Assembly: GCA_025666215.1 (NCBI GenBank)
Contig: CP102593.1
Coordinates: 5,250,064 to 5,314,063 of the forward strand
DNA from: Xanthomonas campestris pv. phormiicola
Lineage (GTDB): Bacteria; Pseudomonadota; Gammaproteobacteria; Xanthomonadales; Xanthomonadaceae
DNA: 64,000 nt
Direction: 5' to 3'
The notes under the pieces are model-generated. The model was not told the origin of the DNA and made no database searches. It saw nothing but the letters and a program-made list of their open reading frames with translations. Of this stretch, positions 57,174-64,000 are shown in pieces (position 1 is the first letter of the stretch; every line of letters starts with the position of its first letter). The position numbers and the translations under genes are program-made.

Positions 57174-58514
57174 CTACTTGCCGATGCAGAAGCTGGAGAA
57201 GATCCGTCCGAGCAGCTCGTCGGCGCTGAGATGGCCGACGATCTCGCCGAGCGCGGCGTGCGCCAGGCGCAGTTCCTCGGCGGCCAGTTCCAGCCGCTCG
57301 TAGCCCAGTTCGGCGGCCGCCGCGGCGATGTGTTCTGCGGCGCGCTGCAGCGCCTCCACGTGGCGCGCACGCGCGGAGAATTCGCCGTCGCTGCCGTCGC
57401 CGGCGGCCTGCCCGGCGATCGCGCGCAGGTGTGCGTGCAACTGTTCCAGGCCACTGCCGGTGGTGGCGGAAACGTACACGCTGTCGGCCGTCGCTTGGGG
57501 CACCGCCTCGAGCAGGTCGCTCTTGTTGTGGATCCACAGCCGCTGCGGCACGTCGGCGATGGCCTCGGCGATCGCGGCGCGGCCGGCGTCGGCAGCGCGC
57601 GCGTCGAGCACGACCAGCGCCAGGTCGGCGCGCTGCAGTTCCAGCCGCGCGCGGCGCATGCCTTCGCGCTCGATCGCATCGCCGCCGTCGCGCAGGCCCG
57701 CGGTATCCACCAGGGTCAGCTCCACGCCGTCCAGGCGCACGGTCTCGCGCAAGGTGTCGCGGGTGGTGCCGGCGATGTCGGTGACGATGGCGCGCTCACT
57801 GCCGGCCAGCGCGTTGAGCAGCGAACTCTTGCCGGCGTTCGGCGGCCCTACCAGCACCGCGTGCAGGCCGTCGCGCAAACGTCGGCCGCGCTCGGCGTCC
57901 AGCAGTAGTTGCGCGAGGTCCGCACGTGCCTGTTCCAGGCCGGCACGGACCTGTTCGCCGCCCAGCGTGTCCAGCGATTCGTCGGCGAAATCGATCGCCG
58001 CCTCGGTGTGGATGCGCAAGCGCAGCAGGTGTTCGGCCAGCGCCTCGACCCGCCGCGAGAACACGCCGTCCAGCGACCGGCGCGCCGCACGCGCCGCACG
58101 CAGGTCGCCGGCGGCGATCAGGTCGGCGATGGCTTCGGCCTGGGCCAGGTCCAGCTTGCGGTTGAGGAAGGCGCGCTCGCTGAACTCGCCGGGCCGCGCC
58201 GGCCGCGCGCCGAGGTCGCAGCAGCGCGCCACCAGTTGCCGCAGCAGCACCGGGCTGCCGTGCGCCTGCAGTTCCAGCACGTCCTCGCCGGTGAAGCTGC
58301 GCGGCGCCGGGAACCACAGCGCGATGCCGTCGTCGAGCGTCTCTCCCTGCGCATCGCGAAAGCGCGCATAGCGCGCGGTGCGTGCGGGCAAGGTGCCCAG
58401 GCCGAGACCGGCACCGATCGCCGCGGCCAGGCGTCCGGACACGCGCACCACGCCGACGCCGCCCGCACCAGGGGCGGTGGCGATGGCGGCGATGGTGTCG
58501 GCGGCGTGCGGCAT
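57174..58514 (-). CDS. mnmE: tRNA modification GTPase MnmE
   Basis: 446 aa. N-terminal formyl-THF-binding domain ([22 protein letters not shown]), a helical domain, a G domain with G1 [14 protein letters not shown] (about 221), G3 DTAGLRD (about 268) and G4 NKSDLL (about 333), and the C-terminal catalytic FCIGK. With MnmG it installs cmnm5 at tRNA U34. It is the last gene of the conserved origin-proximal block; here the lipoprotein gene is interposed 29 nt upstream. Confidence 0.97.
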   Translation of the reverse strand: MPHAADTIAAIATAPGAGGVGVVRVSGRLAAAIGAGLGLGTLPARTARYARFRDAQGETLDDGIALWFPAPRSFTGEDVLELQAHGSPVLLRQLVARCCDLGARPARPGEFSERAFLNRKLDLAQAEAIADLIAAGDLRAARAARRSLDGVFSRRVEALAEHLLRLRIHTEAAIDFADESLDTLGGEQVRAGLEQARADLAQLLLDAERGRRLRDGLHAVLVGPPNAGKSSLLNALAGSERAIVTDIAGTTRDTLRETVRLDGVELTLVDTAGLRDGGDAIEREGMRRARLELQRADLALVVLDARAADAGRAAIAEAIADVPQRLWIHNKSDLLEAVPQATADSVYVSATTGSGLEQLHAHLRAIAGQAAGDGSDGEFSARARHVEALQRAAEHIAAAAAELGYERLELAAEELRLAHAALGEIVGHLSADELLGRIFSSFCIGK

Positions 58515-58543
58515 GGCGAAGAACGTCCCGGCGGCGCTGCAGG

Positions 58544-61282
58544 CTACAACGTCTGCAACTGGGTGCGCGCGTACGCCGCCGAGGCGCCGCCCGGCTGCAG
58601 TTCCAGATAGGTCTGGAACGCGTGCCTGGCCTTGGCCGCGTCGCCCATCTGCCGGTACGCATCGCCAAGGTTGATGTAGGCCACCGCGCGCGACGGATCG
58701 ATCTTCAACGTGTTCTCCAGCCAGCGCGCGGCCTGCGCGTACTTGCCCTGGCGGTAGTAGATGAAGCCGAGATTGTTGGCCGCCAGCGCGAAATCCGGGC
58801 GCAGCTTCAGCGCTTCGGTGAACTGCGCCTCGGCCTCGTCGTAGCGCTTTTCCTTGTACAGCTGCAGGCCGCGGTCGTTGGCGCGCTGCGCCTGCTGGCG
58901 ATCGGACAGCGGCCCGGCCGCGACCGGCACCGCCAGCGGCCGCTCGCCGCCCTGCAGGTCCTTGACCACGGTCGGCTTGGCCGCCGGCGCCGATGCGGCT
59001 GTGGGCGTGGCTGGCGCGGCGACCGCCGGCACGGCTGCATCGACCCGGTCGTTCATCGCGATCGCCGCCGAGGACAGCTGCTGGGTATCGGCGGTCAGGA
59101 ATTCGTCGCCTTCCGGCACCTGCAGCACGAACTCGCCGCCCTGCGAGCCGGGCAGGCTGCCGAACGCCGGCGTCTGCGGCGAGATGCTCGACACCGCCGG
59201 CGCCACGTACGCGGCCAGTTCGGTGCCGGTGATCAGCCCGTCGCCATTGAGATCGCCCTTGCCCGACAGCGCCTGCAGCAGCACCCAGGTGAACACCGAA
59301 TGGCCGTTGGGGCCGCTGTCGGCGACCTGCTGGTCGGCGCCGCCGGCGGTGAGCATCTGCCGCGCCACGCGCCGCGCGTTCTCGCGCAGGTAGGCGCCGG
59401 TGCCGCCGCCGCCGCGGGTCAGGCCCAGGCCGCTGTAGCAGGCGTCCATCACGAACAGCACGTGCTTGGCTTCCAGGCTCTCGGCGATGTCCTGGATCTC
59501 GGTCATCGGGATCGCGTCGGTGGCGAACTGCGCCGGGTCCGAGTCGGCCGGCACGATGTAGCCCAGGTCGCGCCCGGAGGCGAGCTTGCGGGTGGCGCCA
59601 TGCCCGGCGAAGAACACGAACACGCGATCGTTCTTGCCCACCCCGCCGTGCGCCAGGCGGTCGTGGAACGCGGCCAGGATGTTGTTGCGGGTTGCCTCCT
59701 GGTTCTTCAGCACGATCACCTGCGACGACGGAAAACCGAAGCTGCCGGTCAGCGTCTGCGCGATCGCCTGCGCGTCGTTGGCCGCGTACTGCAGCTTGGG
59801 CCAGCGCGCGTAGTCGTCGATGCCGATCACGATCGCCCACGACTTGTCGTAGCCGCTGGTCACCGCCGGCGCCGCGGCGTTGGCCGCCGCGCGCGCCACG
59901 CTGAAGTCGCGCCCGTTCCAGGCGGCGAACTGGTAGCCGTCGGCGCTGAGCCGGTCCAGGATCTGCGGCAGCGCCTTGACCGTGCGTGCGTGGATGTCGT
60001 GGAACAACAGGATCCCGCGCTGCTCGCGGCCGACCTGCTCGAGCACGCGCTGCACGATCGATTCGGGCACCGGATCGGCCCAGTCCAGCGAGTCCACGTT
60101 CCACATCACCGACTTCAGCCCGGCTTCGCCGAGGATCTGCATGCCCTCGGCGTTGCGCGCGCCGTACGGGAAGCGGAACAGCGGCGCGCGCTTGGCATCG
60201 ACCGCGCGCAGCATGCGGTCGGTGTCCAGGATCTGGCTGCGCAGCGCCGCGCCGGTTTCCTTGGACAGCTGCGCATGGGTCAGGCTGTGGTTGCCGACCG
60301 TGTAGCCCTGCTCCATCAGTTCGCGGCTGACGCTGGCCAGCGGCGCCAGTTCGACCTTGCCGTCGGCATCGAGCTTGCCCAGGTTGCGACCGACCTCGAA
60401 GAACGTGGCCGGCACGTCGTAGCGCTTGAGGATGGCGACGATCTCGTCGGTGTACTCGCGGTGCGGGCCGTCGTCGAAGCTCAGCACCACCGTCTTCGGC
60501 GGCAGGTCGCGGCCGAACACCTCGCGGTCGCTGTCCTGCATCGACATCGGGTACGGGGTGATCACCCCGTAGTCGCGCAGGATCCGCTCGCGCGTGTACA
60601 GCGTGCCCAGGTGCGCGACGTAGTCCTCCCACTTCTCGCGCTTCTGCACGATCGCGCGGGTGCGGTCGAAGCGGCTGAAGATCGCGGTGATCTCGCGGTT
60701 GTAGCTGCGCTCGATCTCGTCCAGCGCCTCCAGGTCCTCGCCGATGCGCTGGTGCAGCTTGATCGCCGGCAGCGAGGAGTCCTTGCCGATGCGCGCCTGC
60801 CAGTCGGCCAGGATCTCGCGGAACGCGAGGCGGTCGGCGTCGTACAGGTCCGGCGCCGATTCGACGTAGTCCAGCAGCGCGCCGACCGCGGCGAAGCGCT
60901 GCGGGTCCGGCTGCGCCAGCAGCGCATCGAATTGCCTGGCGAGCGCGTCGCGCCGCTCCAGTCCCTCGTGGAACAGTTGCTGGCCGACACCGCTGGAGGT
61001 CTGCCGCTCGGCCGGCGACTGCTTGGCCTCGTCGGCCAGCAACACGATGATCTTGCGCTGCGCCGCCAGCTGGTCCTGCAACTGCGTGCGGATCGCCGCG
61101 GCCTGCGCCTGCAGCGCGGGCGAACCCGGCAACGGCGTGCCGGCCGCGTGCGCGGACGGCGCCGCGCCGGGGGCCGGGGACGGGGCCGGGGACGAGGTGC
61201 TGCGCTGGCAACCCGGCAGCGCAAGCGCGCTCAGGCACAGCGCAACGACGGACAGCAGCGGGGCGGAACGGCGATCGAGCAT
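58544..61282 (-). CDS. Lipoprotein fusing polysaccharide deacetylase (NodB), caspase (C14) and TPR modules
   Basis: 912 aa. Lipobox LALPGC puts the lipidated Cys at about residue 25. A helical region (about 50-210) precedes a NodB deacetylase domain with metal ligands in [15 protein letters not shown] (about 264) and [11 protein letters not shown] (about 330) and RFPYGARN. A caspase-like domain begins [14 protein letters not shown] (about 486) with catalytic His in FFAGHGATR (about 558) and Cys in [10 protein letters not shown] (about 611). An EF-type loop ([13 protein letters not shown], about 678) and three TPRs (about 803-912) end it. Expected in the periplasm or outer membrane; substrate and protease target unknown. 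It sits between yidC and mnmE, 94 and 29 nt away. Confidence 0.88.
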   Translation of the reverse strand: MLDRRSAPLLSVVALCLSALALPGCQRSTSSPAPSPAPGAAPSAHAAGTPLPGSPALQAQAAAIRTQLQDQLAAQRKIIVLLADEAKQSPAERQTSSGVGQQLFHEGLERRDALARQFDALLAQPDPQRFAAVGALLDYVESAPDLYDADRLAFREILADWQARIGKDSSLPAIKLHQRIGEDLEALDEIERSYNREITAIFSRFDRTRAIVQKREKWEDYVAHLGTLYTRERILRDYGVITPYPMSMQDSDREVFGRDLPPKTVVLSFDDGPHREYTDEIVAILKRYDVPATFFEVGRNLGKLDADGKVELAPLASVSRELMEQGYTVGNHSLTHAQLSKETGAALRSQILDTDRMLRAVDAKRAPLFRFPYGARNAEGMQILGEAGLKSVMWNVDSLDWADPVPESIVQRVLEQVGREQRGILLFHDIHARTVKALPQILDRLSADGYQFAAWNGRDFSVARAAANAAAPAVTSGYDKSWAIVIGIDDYARWPKLQYAANDAQAIAQTLTGSFGFPSSQVIVLKNQEATRNNILAAFHDRLAHGGVGKNDRVFVFFAGHGATRKLASGRDLGYIVPADSDPAQFATDAIPMTEIQDIAESLEAKHVLFVMDACYSGLGLTRGGGGTGAYLRENARRVARQMLTAGGADQQVADSGPNGHSVFTWVLLQALSGKGDLNGDGLITGTELAAYVAPAVSSISPQTPAFGSLPGSQGGEFVLQVPEGDEFLTADTQQLSSAAIAMNDRVDAAVPAVAAPATPTAASAPAAKPTVVKDLQGGERPLAVPVAAGPLSDRQQAQRANDRGLQLYKEKRYDEAEAQFTEALKLRPDFALAANNLGFIYYRQGKYAQAARWLENTLKIDPSRAVAYINLGDAYRQMGDAAKARHAFQTYLELQPGGASAAYARTQLQTL

Positions 61283-61344
61283 GGCCCGGGGCTCGCAAGG
61301 ACGGTGGCAGGACAGGCGGCCGCGCAGTGCCGCCGCCGCATACG

Positions 61345-61370
61345 CAACGCCCGCCTGGCGGCGGGCGTTG
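61345..61370 (-). terminator. Hairpin after yidC
   Basis: CAACGCCCGCC-GCCA-GGCGGGCGTTG on the minus strand forms a perfect 11-bp stem 7 nt after the yidC stop, without a U-tract. It may attenuate or process the transcript before the lipoprotein gene. Confidence 0.5.
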
Positions 61371-61376
61371 TCGAAC

Positions 61377-63110
61377 TTACTTCTTCGCCTTGGCCGGTGG
61401 CTTGGCGCCGGCAGTGGCCGGCTCGCCATGGCGCTTGGTCATCCACCACTGCTGCAGCAGGCCCAGCGAGCCGTTGGTGACCCAGTACAGCACCAGGCCC
61501 GACGGCACGAAGGCCATCATCACGCCGAACACCAGCGGCATGAACTGCATCATCCGCGCCTGCATCGGGTCCATGCCCGGCGCCGGCGTCAGCTTCTGCG
61601 TCATCCACATCACCGCCACGTTGATCACCGGCAGGATGAAGTAGGGATCGCGCGCGGTCAGGTCCTGGATCCAGCCGAACCACGGCGCCTGGCGCAGCTC
61701 CACCGATTCCACCAGCACCCAGTACAGCGCGAAGAAGATCGGCATCTGCACCAGCACCGGCAGGCAGCCGCCCATCGGATTGATCTTCTCCTTCTTGTAC
61801 AGCTCCATCATCGCGGTCTGGAACTTCTGCTTGTCGTCGCCGTAGCGTTCCTTGAGCTGCTGGATGCGCGGCTGGAACTTGCGCATCTTGGCCGTGCTCT
61901 TGTACTGCGCGGCCGACAGCGGATACAGCACCAGCTTGAGCAGGATCACCAGGCCGACGATCGACCAGCCCCAGTTGCCGAGCAGGGTATGCAGGTGGCT
62001 GAGCACCCAGAACAGGCCCTGGCCCAGGATCGCCATCAGCGAGAACCGGCTGTAGTCGACCACGCGGTCCAGGCCGCGCACGTTTTCCTTGGCGATCTGG
62101 TTGACCAGCTTCGGGCCGACCCACAGCCGCGCCTCGCTGCTGGCGCGCGCGCCGGGGGCCACGGTGAAGCCCGGGCCGCGCGCTTCGATCACATGCCGCG
62201 GGCCATCGTTGGACAACACGTACAGTGCATCCTGGTCGGCCTGCGGGATCCAGCCGGTGAAGAAATGATGCTGCAGCAGCGCGATCCAGCCGCCCTTGAT
62301 GGTCTGGTTGACCGGGCCGTCTTCCAGGAAATCCTTGAACGCGCGGCGCTGGTAGCCGTCCTGCGCGCTGAACCAGGTGGCGCCGTTGAAGCTGAAGGAA
62401 TCCGGGTTGGTCATGCCGCGGCTGACGATGGTCGGCACCCGGCTCAGCTTGCGGAACACGTAGCCCTGCCAGGGCTTGCTGCCCTGGTTGACGATCTCGT
62501 CCTTGATCTGCACCGCGTAGTGGCCGCGCTGCACGGTGTAGACGCGGCGGATGCTGATCCCGTCCGGGCCGTGCCACACGAACGGCACCTGCAGCGCGTC
62601 CTGGCCCTTGGCCAGCACGTAGTCCTTGCCCGGCTGTTCCGGACGGAAACCGCCCGGACCCGGCGACGGCGCGTTGTTTTCGCCGACCCAGCCGCTGGTG
62701 GCGGTGTACGGATGCACCGGGTCCTCGGTCAGCAGCGCCACCGGCGGGCTGCCGGGCTGCTTGGTCTGCGGGAACATCAGCAGGTCCGCATCGAACACGC
62801 TGCGCCCGTCCAGGGTCAGGTGCAGCACGTCGGTGGTGATGGTCACCCGCGGCGCGGCGCCGGCGGCGACCGGCGCGGCGGTCTCGCTGCCCACGCCGGG
62901 CACGGTCGCAGCGCCGGCTTCGGTGGCGCGCGGCACGGCCGGGGCGCCGCTGGCGCCGGCATCGGCATCCTGCGCAGGCGGCAGCGTGGTCGCGGCCGCA
63001 ATGGCGGTCGCATCGGCCGCAGGCGCGGCGTGCTCCTTGTTCCACTCCATCCACAACAGGGCCGCGACCATCAGCCAGGCAAAGATCAGGAAAAGGCGGG
63101 TCTGGTTCAT
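61377..63110 (-). CDS. yidC: Membrane protein insertase YidC
   Basis: 577 aa, gram-negative type. N-terminal TM ([18 protein letters not shown]), a linker rich in Ala/Pro, then the periplasmic beta-supersandwich (about 90-340), then TM2 with the conserved [27 protein letters not shown]-type loop and [25 protein letters not shown]. The C-terminal basic tail ends [13 protein letters not shown]. It inserts and folds inner membrane proteins with Sec. 18 nt downstream of rnpA; yidD, usually between them, is absent here. Confidence 0.97.
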   Translation of the reverse strand: MNQTRLFLIFAWLMVAALLWMEWNKEHAAPAADATAIAAATTLPPAQDADAGASGAPAVPRATEAGAATVPGVGSETAAPVAAGAAPRVTITTDVLHLTLDGRSVFDADLLMFPQTKQPGSPPVALLTEDPVHPYTATSGWVGENNAPSPGPGGFRPEQPGKDYVLAKGQDALQVPFVWHGPDGISIRRVYTVQRGHYAVQIKDEIVNQGSKPWQGYVFRKLSRVPTIVSRGMTNPDSFSFNGATWFSAQDGYQRRAFKDFLEDGPVNQTIKGGWIALLQHHFFTGWIPQADQDALYVLSNDGPRHVIEARGPGFTVAPGARASSEARLWVGPKLVNQIAKENVRGLDRVVDYSRFSLMAILGQGLFWVLSHLHTLLGNWGWSIVGLVILLKLVLYPLSAAQYKSTAKMRKFQPRIQQLKERYGDDKQKFQTAMMELYKKEKINPMGGCLPVLVQMPIFFALYWVLVESVELRQAPWFGWIQDLTARDPYFILPVINVAVMWMTQKLTPAPGMDPMQARMMQFMPLVFGVMMAFVPSGLVLYWVTNGSLGLLQQWWMTKRHGEPATAGAKPPAKAKK

Positions 63111-63128
63111 CGGACAGGCAAGCTCGGC

Positions 63129-63563
63129 TCAGCCAGAAACGGGTTCTGACTTGGAAGTGGGGGAAGGAGAGATGGGCGGCGGCATTGTGCCGTCCGCAGC
63201 CGGGGCCGGCAATGCGCCAGCGCGACGCAGCAGGCGCAGGTAGGCCTGACGCAGCTGTTCGCCGCTGGCCTGGGCAGCGGCGCTGCGCGCCACCACCACG
63301 TAGTCGCCCGGCGCCAGCCACGGCAAGATCTGCCGGGTGGCCTCGCGCAGCACGCGTTTGATGCGATTGCGGACCACGGCGCGCTTGTCGACCTTGCGCG
63401 ACACGGCAAGGCCCAGCCGCGCGGGATGGTCCGCGCTGTGCCAGTGCAGGCTCATCAGCGGTTCGGAGCAGCGGCGCGCGGCATCGAACACGACGCGGTA
63501 TTGCGCAGACGTGCGAACCCGCGCAGAGCGAGGAAATCGCCTACGCGGGTCGGGATGCTGCAT
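63129..63563 (-). CDS. rnpA: Ribonuclease P protein component
   Basis: 144 aa. Signature [28 protein letters not shown] (in order around residues 51-78) and the N-terminal [14 protein letters not shown]. The C-terminal 30 residues are a Pro/Ser-rich extension. Assists RNase P RNA in tRNA 5' processing. The ATG at 63563 is used; an upstream in-frame ATG at 63605 would overlap rpmH. Confidence 0.94.
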   Translation of the reverse strand: MQHPDPRRRFPRSARVRTSAQYRVVFDAARRCSEPLMSLHWHSADHPARLGLAVSRKVDKRAVVRNRIKRVLREATRQILPWLAPGDYVVVARSAAAQASGEQLRQAYLRLLRRAGALPAPAADGTMPPPISPSPTSKSEPVSG

Positions 63564-63601
63564 GGTCCGGATTGCAGGCGCCGCCTGGGGCGGCGAAGCA
63601 A

Positions 63602-63742
63602 TCAAGCGCTAAGGCGCTTGCGGCCCTTGGCGCGGCGACGGGCCAGGATCTTGCGGCCGTCGGCGGTCGCCATCCGGGCACGGAAGCCGTGGTCGCGCTT
63701 GCGCTTGAGGTTGCTGGGCTGGAATGTGCGCTTGGTGGCCAT
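63602..63742 (-). CDS. rpmH: 50S ribosomal protein L34
   Basis: 46 aa: [20 protein letters not shown] to the end [10 protein letters not shown], the standard L34 sequence. It is too short for most ORF filters but unmistakable. First gene of the rpmH-rnpA-yidC block, with a consensus promoter 39 nt upstream and rnpA 38 nt downstream. Confidence 0.98.
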   Translation of the reverse strand: MATKRTFQPSNLKRKRDHGFRARMATADGRKILARRRAKGRKRLSA

Positions 63743-63780
63743 CGGGGCGCTCTGTCTGAATGAGGCGGAAAGAACCGGAA

Positions 63781-63810
63781 ATTCTATAGAACCAACCGGG
63801 GCGCGGTCAA
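63781..63810 (-). promoter_or_regulatory. rpmH operon promoter
   Basis: Minus strand: -35 TTGACC (63810-63805), 18-bp spacer, -10 TAGAAT (63786-63781) inside TATAGAAT. The near-consensus boxes and leader of about 30 nt fit a strong housekeeping promoter for rpmH-rnpA-yidC. Confidence 0.8.
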
Positions 63811-63851
63811 CTGCCTTCTATCGGGCGCCGGGGCGGCCGCCACCGGCAGCC

Positions 63852-63872
63852 TGTGGATGGATCTGTGAATAG
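63852..63872. promoter_or_regulatory. Two degenerate DnaA-box-like sites (oriC-proximal DNA)
   Basis: TGTGGATGG (63852-63860) and TGTGAATAG (63864-63872), 12 bp apart in the same direction. The DnaA box read in this direction is TGTGNATAA, so the second differs at one position and the first at two. Lying between rpmH and the expected dnaA, they may belong to oriC; no AT-rich unwinding element or dnaA start is within the window. Confidence 0.4.
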
Positions 63873-64000
63873 ATGCGGGAAAACCATTCCCGACCTAGCG
63901 CGCCGATGGTAGTCTGGCCCATCCGCTTTCCTCTTTTCACCGGCCGGGTGCGCCGCGATGTTTCGCGCCTGACGCCTGGTCTCTCAATGAATTACACCTG

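Noticed and set aside
57174..61298. Single 1374-codon minus frame through mnmE and the lipoprotein
   Set aside because: The mnmE frame merely stays open upstream through an unused frame of the lipoprotein gene; the two real genes are in separate frames.
63981..64000. dnaA start at the right edge
   Set aside because: ATGAATTACACCTG does not match the expected DnaA N-terminus; too little sequence to support a gene.

Overview
The window is high-GC chromosomal DNA from a gammaproteobacterium of the Xanthomonas group (family Lysobacteraceae/Xanthomonadaceae). Evidence: a Xanthomonas-type xylan utilisation locus with a xyl-box-like operator, many GTGGGAGCGGCTTCAGCCGC-type REP palindromes, Xanthomonas-like protein sequences, and the gene order rpmH-rnpA-yidC-mnmE at the right end, which marks the approach to dnaA/oriC. 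The repeats suggest a relative of X. translucens or X. sacchari, but this is inference. I saw no prophage, insertion sequence, CRISPR array, tRNA or rRNA gene.

Layout. (1) 1-13531: glucuronoxylan catabolism. A minus-strand operon runs agu67A (GH67), an SGNH/sialate-type O-acetylesterase, a decayed ManD fragment, GH43, GH3 and uxuB, then a partial VOC gene. A LacI regulator (XylR-like) faces away from it and xylA is convergent with the regulator. (2) 14035-23174: housekeeping and envelope genes: ttcA, rdgC, a YgjP-type metalloprotease, a chemoreceptor with its own sigma-28-type promoter, hemH plus an alpha/beta hydrolase, and a SYLF lipid-binding protein. (3) 23262-24788: tatABC. (4) 24964-32224: a membrane protein, a glutamine amidotransferase, an orphan GspE/PilB-type ATPase and glyQ/glyS. 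(5) 32781-39851: rep helicase, tdk, a Sel1-like protein, opgD and a DUF4380 protein. (6) 40247-46774: an LMW-phosphatase-like protein, an eukaryotic-type Ser/Thr kinase with TPRs, an ECF sigma factor, mutM, an EF-hand protein and a fatty-acid desaturase. (7) 46916-57143: an ABC ATPase; a tightly overlapping minus-strand operon (VOC protein, porin, isochorismatase-like hydrolase, XapX protein, amidohydrolase, 38-aa ORF, DoxX, MFS); and a divergent HxlR/QorB pair. (8) 57174-63742: mnmE, a remarkable lipoprotein joining polysaccharide deacetylase, caspase and TPR modules, yidC, rnpA and rpmH, followed by oriC-proximal DNA.

How the genes work together. The xylan enzymes remove glucuronate, acetyl and arabinosyl/xylosyl groups and deliver xylose to XylA and the glucuronate branch to UxuB under a LacI repressor. 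The Tat translocase in this window could export OpgD, which carries a twin-arginine leader. The 48-57 kb block looks like a self-contained uptake, hydrolysis and efflux module beside a redox-type regulator. The ECF sigma factor, kinase and phosphatase look like one phosphosignalling unit.

Most unusual items: the deacetylase-caspase-TPR lipoprotein sitting inside the otherwise conserved rpmH-rnpA-yidC-mnmE block; a translationally coupled 38-aa ORF; three exactly or nearly periodic tandem REP arrays (113, 164 and 112 bp); four genes whose -10 box lies 6-8 nt from the start codon, suggesting leaderless mRNAs; and a compositionally foreign patch inside glyS.
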